Part shown: piece after piece, positions 63,401-64,000 of the stretch
Layout: the number at the start of each line of letters is the position of its first letter
Numbering within the stretch: position 1 is the stretch's first letter
Assembly: GCF_027497235.1 (NCBI RefSeq)
Contig: NZ_CP114902.1
Location: 1,811,501 to 1,875,500, forward strand
Direction: 5' to 3'
Length of the DNA: 64,000 nucleotides
DNA from: Micromonospora sp. WMMD1128
Lineage (GTDB): Bacteria; Actinomycetota; Actinomycetes; Mycobacteriales; Micromonosporaceae
Translations under genes and position numbers: made by a program
Notes under the pieces: model-generated
The model's input: the letters and a program-made list of their open reading frames with translations, nothing else
Database searches by the model: none
What the model was told of the DNA's origin: nothing

Positions 63401-63974
63401 CGGGTGGCGGCACGGTGGACTGGGGAGGGTACGTCGGTGGGACCGCCGGCAGCGACACGGTGGGCCCGGACAGCGCCGGATCGGAGCGCTCACCGGCAGC
63501 GGGGGCGAAGCCGCCGGGAGGGGGTCCATAACCGGCGGGAGCGGCGGCGGAGCCGCCGAGGTACTGGCGGGCTGCGCGTACCGCCGGGTGGTCCGGACCG
63601 AGCACGGCGGGCCCGGCGGTGGCCACGCGACCGTAGTTGCGGCGGGCCTCGTGCCGGTTGCCCAACTCCTCCGCCACCCCGGCGAGGTCGAAGCTGAGGG
63701 CGAGCATCAGCGGATCGGCGTCCCCGCGACGGCGCTCGCCCGCCGCGTACGCCTCTTCCAGGACGCGGCGGGCGGCGGCTGGCTCGTCGGCCTCACGATG
63801 CAGGCGGGCCAGCAGGTGGCCGGTGGTCAGGACGTCCTGGTGGTCCTCGCCGTAGGCCGGACGGGCCGCGGTGATCGCGTCGGCGAGCAGGCGGCGGGCG
63901 CTGGTCAGGTCGCCCGCGGCGCGGAGGGCCAGGGCCTGGTGTTGCACGGCGGTCAGCGGGGCGGGGTGGGACAC
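60489..63974 (-). CDS. TPR / Pro-rich / transmembrane / Fn3 protein (start near window edge)
   Basis: 1,161 residues. TPR-like helices at 1-130 (AYGEDHQDVLTTGHLLARLHRE; VLGPDHPAVRAARQYL), then about 800 residues rich in Pro, Ser, Ala and Gly with many short repeats, a membrane helix near 1030-1050, and a single Fn3-like domain outside (DLRLRDDTTTITVTWTDPTDGG; FTVLAVYSTD). GTG 63974 has no clear ribosome-binding site and the frame is open to the right edge, so the true start could lie outside. It precedes the Fn3/MoxR operon by 145 bp and may be functionally linked. Confidence 0.8.
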   Translation of the reverse strand: MSHPAPLTAVQHQALALRAAGDLTSARRLLADAITAARPAYGEDHQDVLTTGHLLARLHREADEPAAARRVLEEAYAAGERRRGDADPLMLALSFDLAGVAEELGNRHEARRNYGRVATAGPAVLGPDHPAVRAARQYLGGSAAAPAGYGPPPGGFAPAAGERSDPALSGPTVSLPAVPPTYPPQSTVPPPAASTAPAAAPVPGAEWAPQPGPASRAPWPGTASDPGARPAPPPMPQSAPTPLPQSNPASLPPPPVIPTSAPPVRPSGSDRPASPWAPPPPPPAADTAGGLPAPPGQATARFPASPATAHNQPVPTPGVMPVPPRPSIVPTTPPGPPTPPSPPAHPGPPAHPGPPAHHGPPPPTVGAGPLPPPPVIPSPRRQSSPDGSGAPPWAAAPPSSPGSTPVAPPASPALSSGPPAPRVPTPISGPPGSGVLPPPPPVPAARPFPSPPITGPTPAAPIPGAPISSPPISSPPGSGPPISGPPISGPPIPSPSATGALPPPAPPVSHPPVPAPASVPPVDRTGAPPASETATGHRPAVPAATSPSRPADGPAGPGVGGPGPGSATPAPGWDKPTIQVQQIGPLLREEAERQAAASASPRGAATSEAHAADAPPVSAPRVSGRPIPVSGPPVGGTPSSAPDAAHSASGTPSSAPAADRPPVVGPPPGAPPAAGPERDHQPDGPRPPASDAPPGAPTRPAAGPHAAAYPPAGSASAPPHPVSGPPGRPTPGYPVGTPPGPPVAPHPGYPGSGPPVTGTLGYPVSTPPGPPVSGPPASGPPGYPVSGPPGPPVSGPGGYPVGGHPPSVSGPPAMPVSTAPTSATPASATPTSATPTSATPTSAALTGAAPVSGTPASATPVSATPASATPTSAAPASGTPAPPWGMVAPPWSSVAPSQPVGAEPGSDLTPTVDDEDGGTTGQDRSPTGWDPAVGANGNDIDQHRNVEGRGGSATGADHHPGGDVPDEGRALPVYDGLLDFPGPARPEPAAYPEQGAWPAVPQAFHQSAAYPVAEEPERRGRNRTMVAVVGGAAVALVAVVAGGAVWLGRDAPPPAPAPSVAKPKVTGPPPVDLRLRDDTTTITVTWTDPTDGGVPFVVAGGRAGQKLGVMATVDAGQTRYTVNGLSAKLDYCFTVLAVYSTDSYATSGQVCTDREGGGTPN
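61337..61531. repeat. Thirteen tandem 15-bp units inside the Pro-rich gene
   Basis: Units of the form GCGTGGCGCTGGCGG (variants TGGTCG, TGACGG), period 15, encode SATPT-type pentapeptides on the minus strand. The array is likely to vary in copy number. Confidence 0.75.
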
Positions 63975-64000
63975 GGGAGCAATGCTGCCCGGAATCGTCG

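Overview
The window looks like chromosome from a high-GC actinomycete of the Micromonosporaceae, most likely Micromonospora or a close relative. This rests on very high GC with strong third-position bias, many GTG starts, 4-base start/stop overlaps, mycothiol-linked enzyme families, an Scr1-type XRE/DUF397 pair, a conservon-type kinase/roadblock pair and a secreted GH48 cellulase. The genus is an inference. I saw no tRNA, rRNA or CRISPR array.

Left part (1-16.9 kb). After the end of a sugar ABC permease comes an 83-bp palindromic element that recurs at 27.6 kb. It is followed by a family-A DNA polymerase-like gene and a MobA-like nucleotidyltransferase. The last 116 bp of the MobA-like gene are present twice (3380-3495 and 8469-8584, about 92% identical). 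The two copies bracket a 5-kb block that looks acquired: a TPR gene remnant, a HIT protein, a membrane GAF protein, and a tightly coupled cassette of HIT-like protein, CMP-kinase-like protein, ThiL/AIR-synthase-like protein and SAM methyltransferase. I do not recognise this set as a described pathway. Next come a small hypothetical gene, an Scr1-type regulator with DUF397, and a two-gene module of a small membrane protein and a 1,141-residue P-loop NTPase with eleven exact-length 46-residue TPR units. A DUF397 scrap lies just beyond that module. TfoX-like, VOC and YdjM-like genes follow.

Middle part (17-38.2 kb). This holds a membrane Ser/Thr kinase, a glycogen/alpha-glucan group (GT4 glycosyltransferase, debranching enzyme, divergent GH63-like glucosidase), a secreted delta-60-repeat protein, a HAD phosphatase with a DUF4184 membrane protein, a lipoprotein, a RusA-like protein, a BrnT/CopG-like toxin-antitoxin pair, a Rv2466c-like oxidoreductase lacking its second active-site cysteine, a complete LpqY-SugABC-type sugar importer and a winged-helix protein.

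Right part (38.5-64 kb). This holds WrbA, an FGGY sugar kinase, a CvnA/CvnB pair without CvnC/CvnD, and a cellulose module: an exported GH1 beta-glucosidase divergent from a CBM2-GH48 cellulase, with three CebR-type palindromes between them. A PAP2 phosphatase, an MDMPI-family enzyme, a DUF1028 protein and LtrA follow. The window ends with an operon read leftwards: TPR/Pro-rich/Fn3 membrane protein, beta-propeller/Fn3 protein, MoxR ATPase, DUF58 protein and a transglutaminase-fold protein that lacks the expected Cys and His.

All family assignments come from reading motifs; no database search was run. Start sites were chosen by ribosome-binding site and family length and are mostly inferred.
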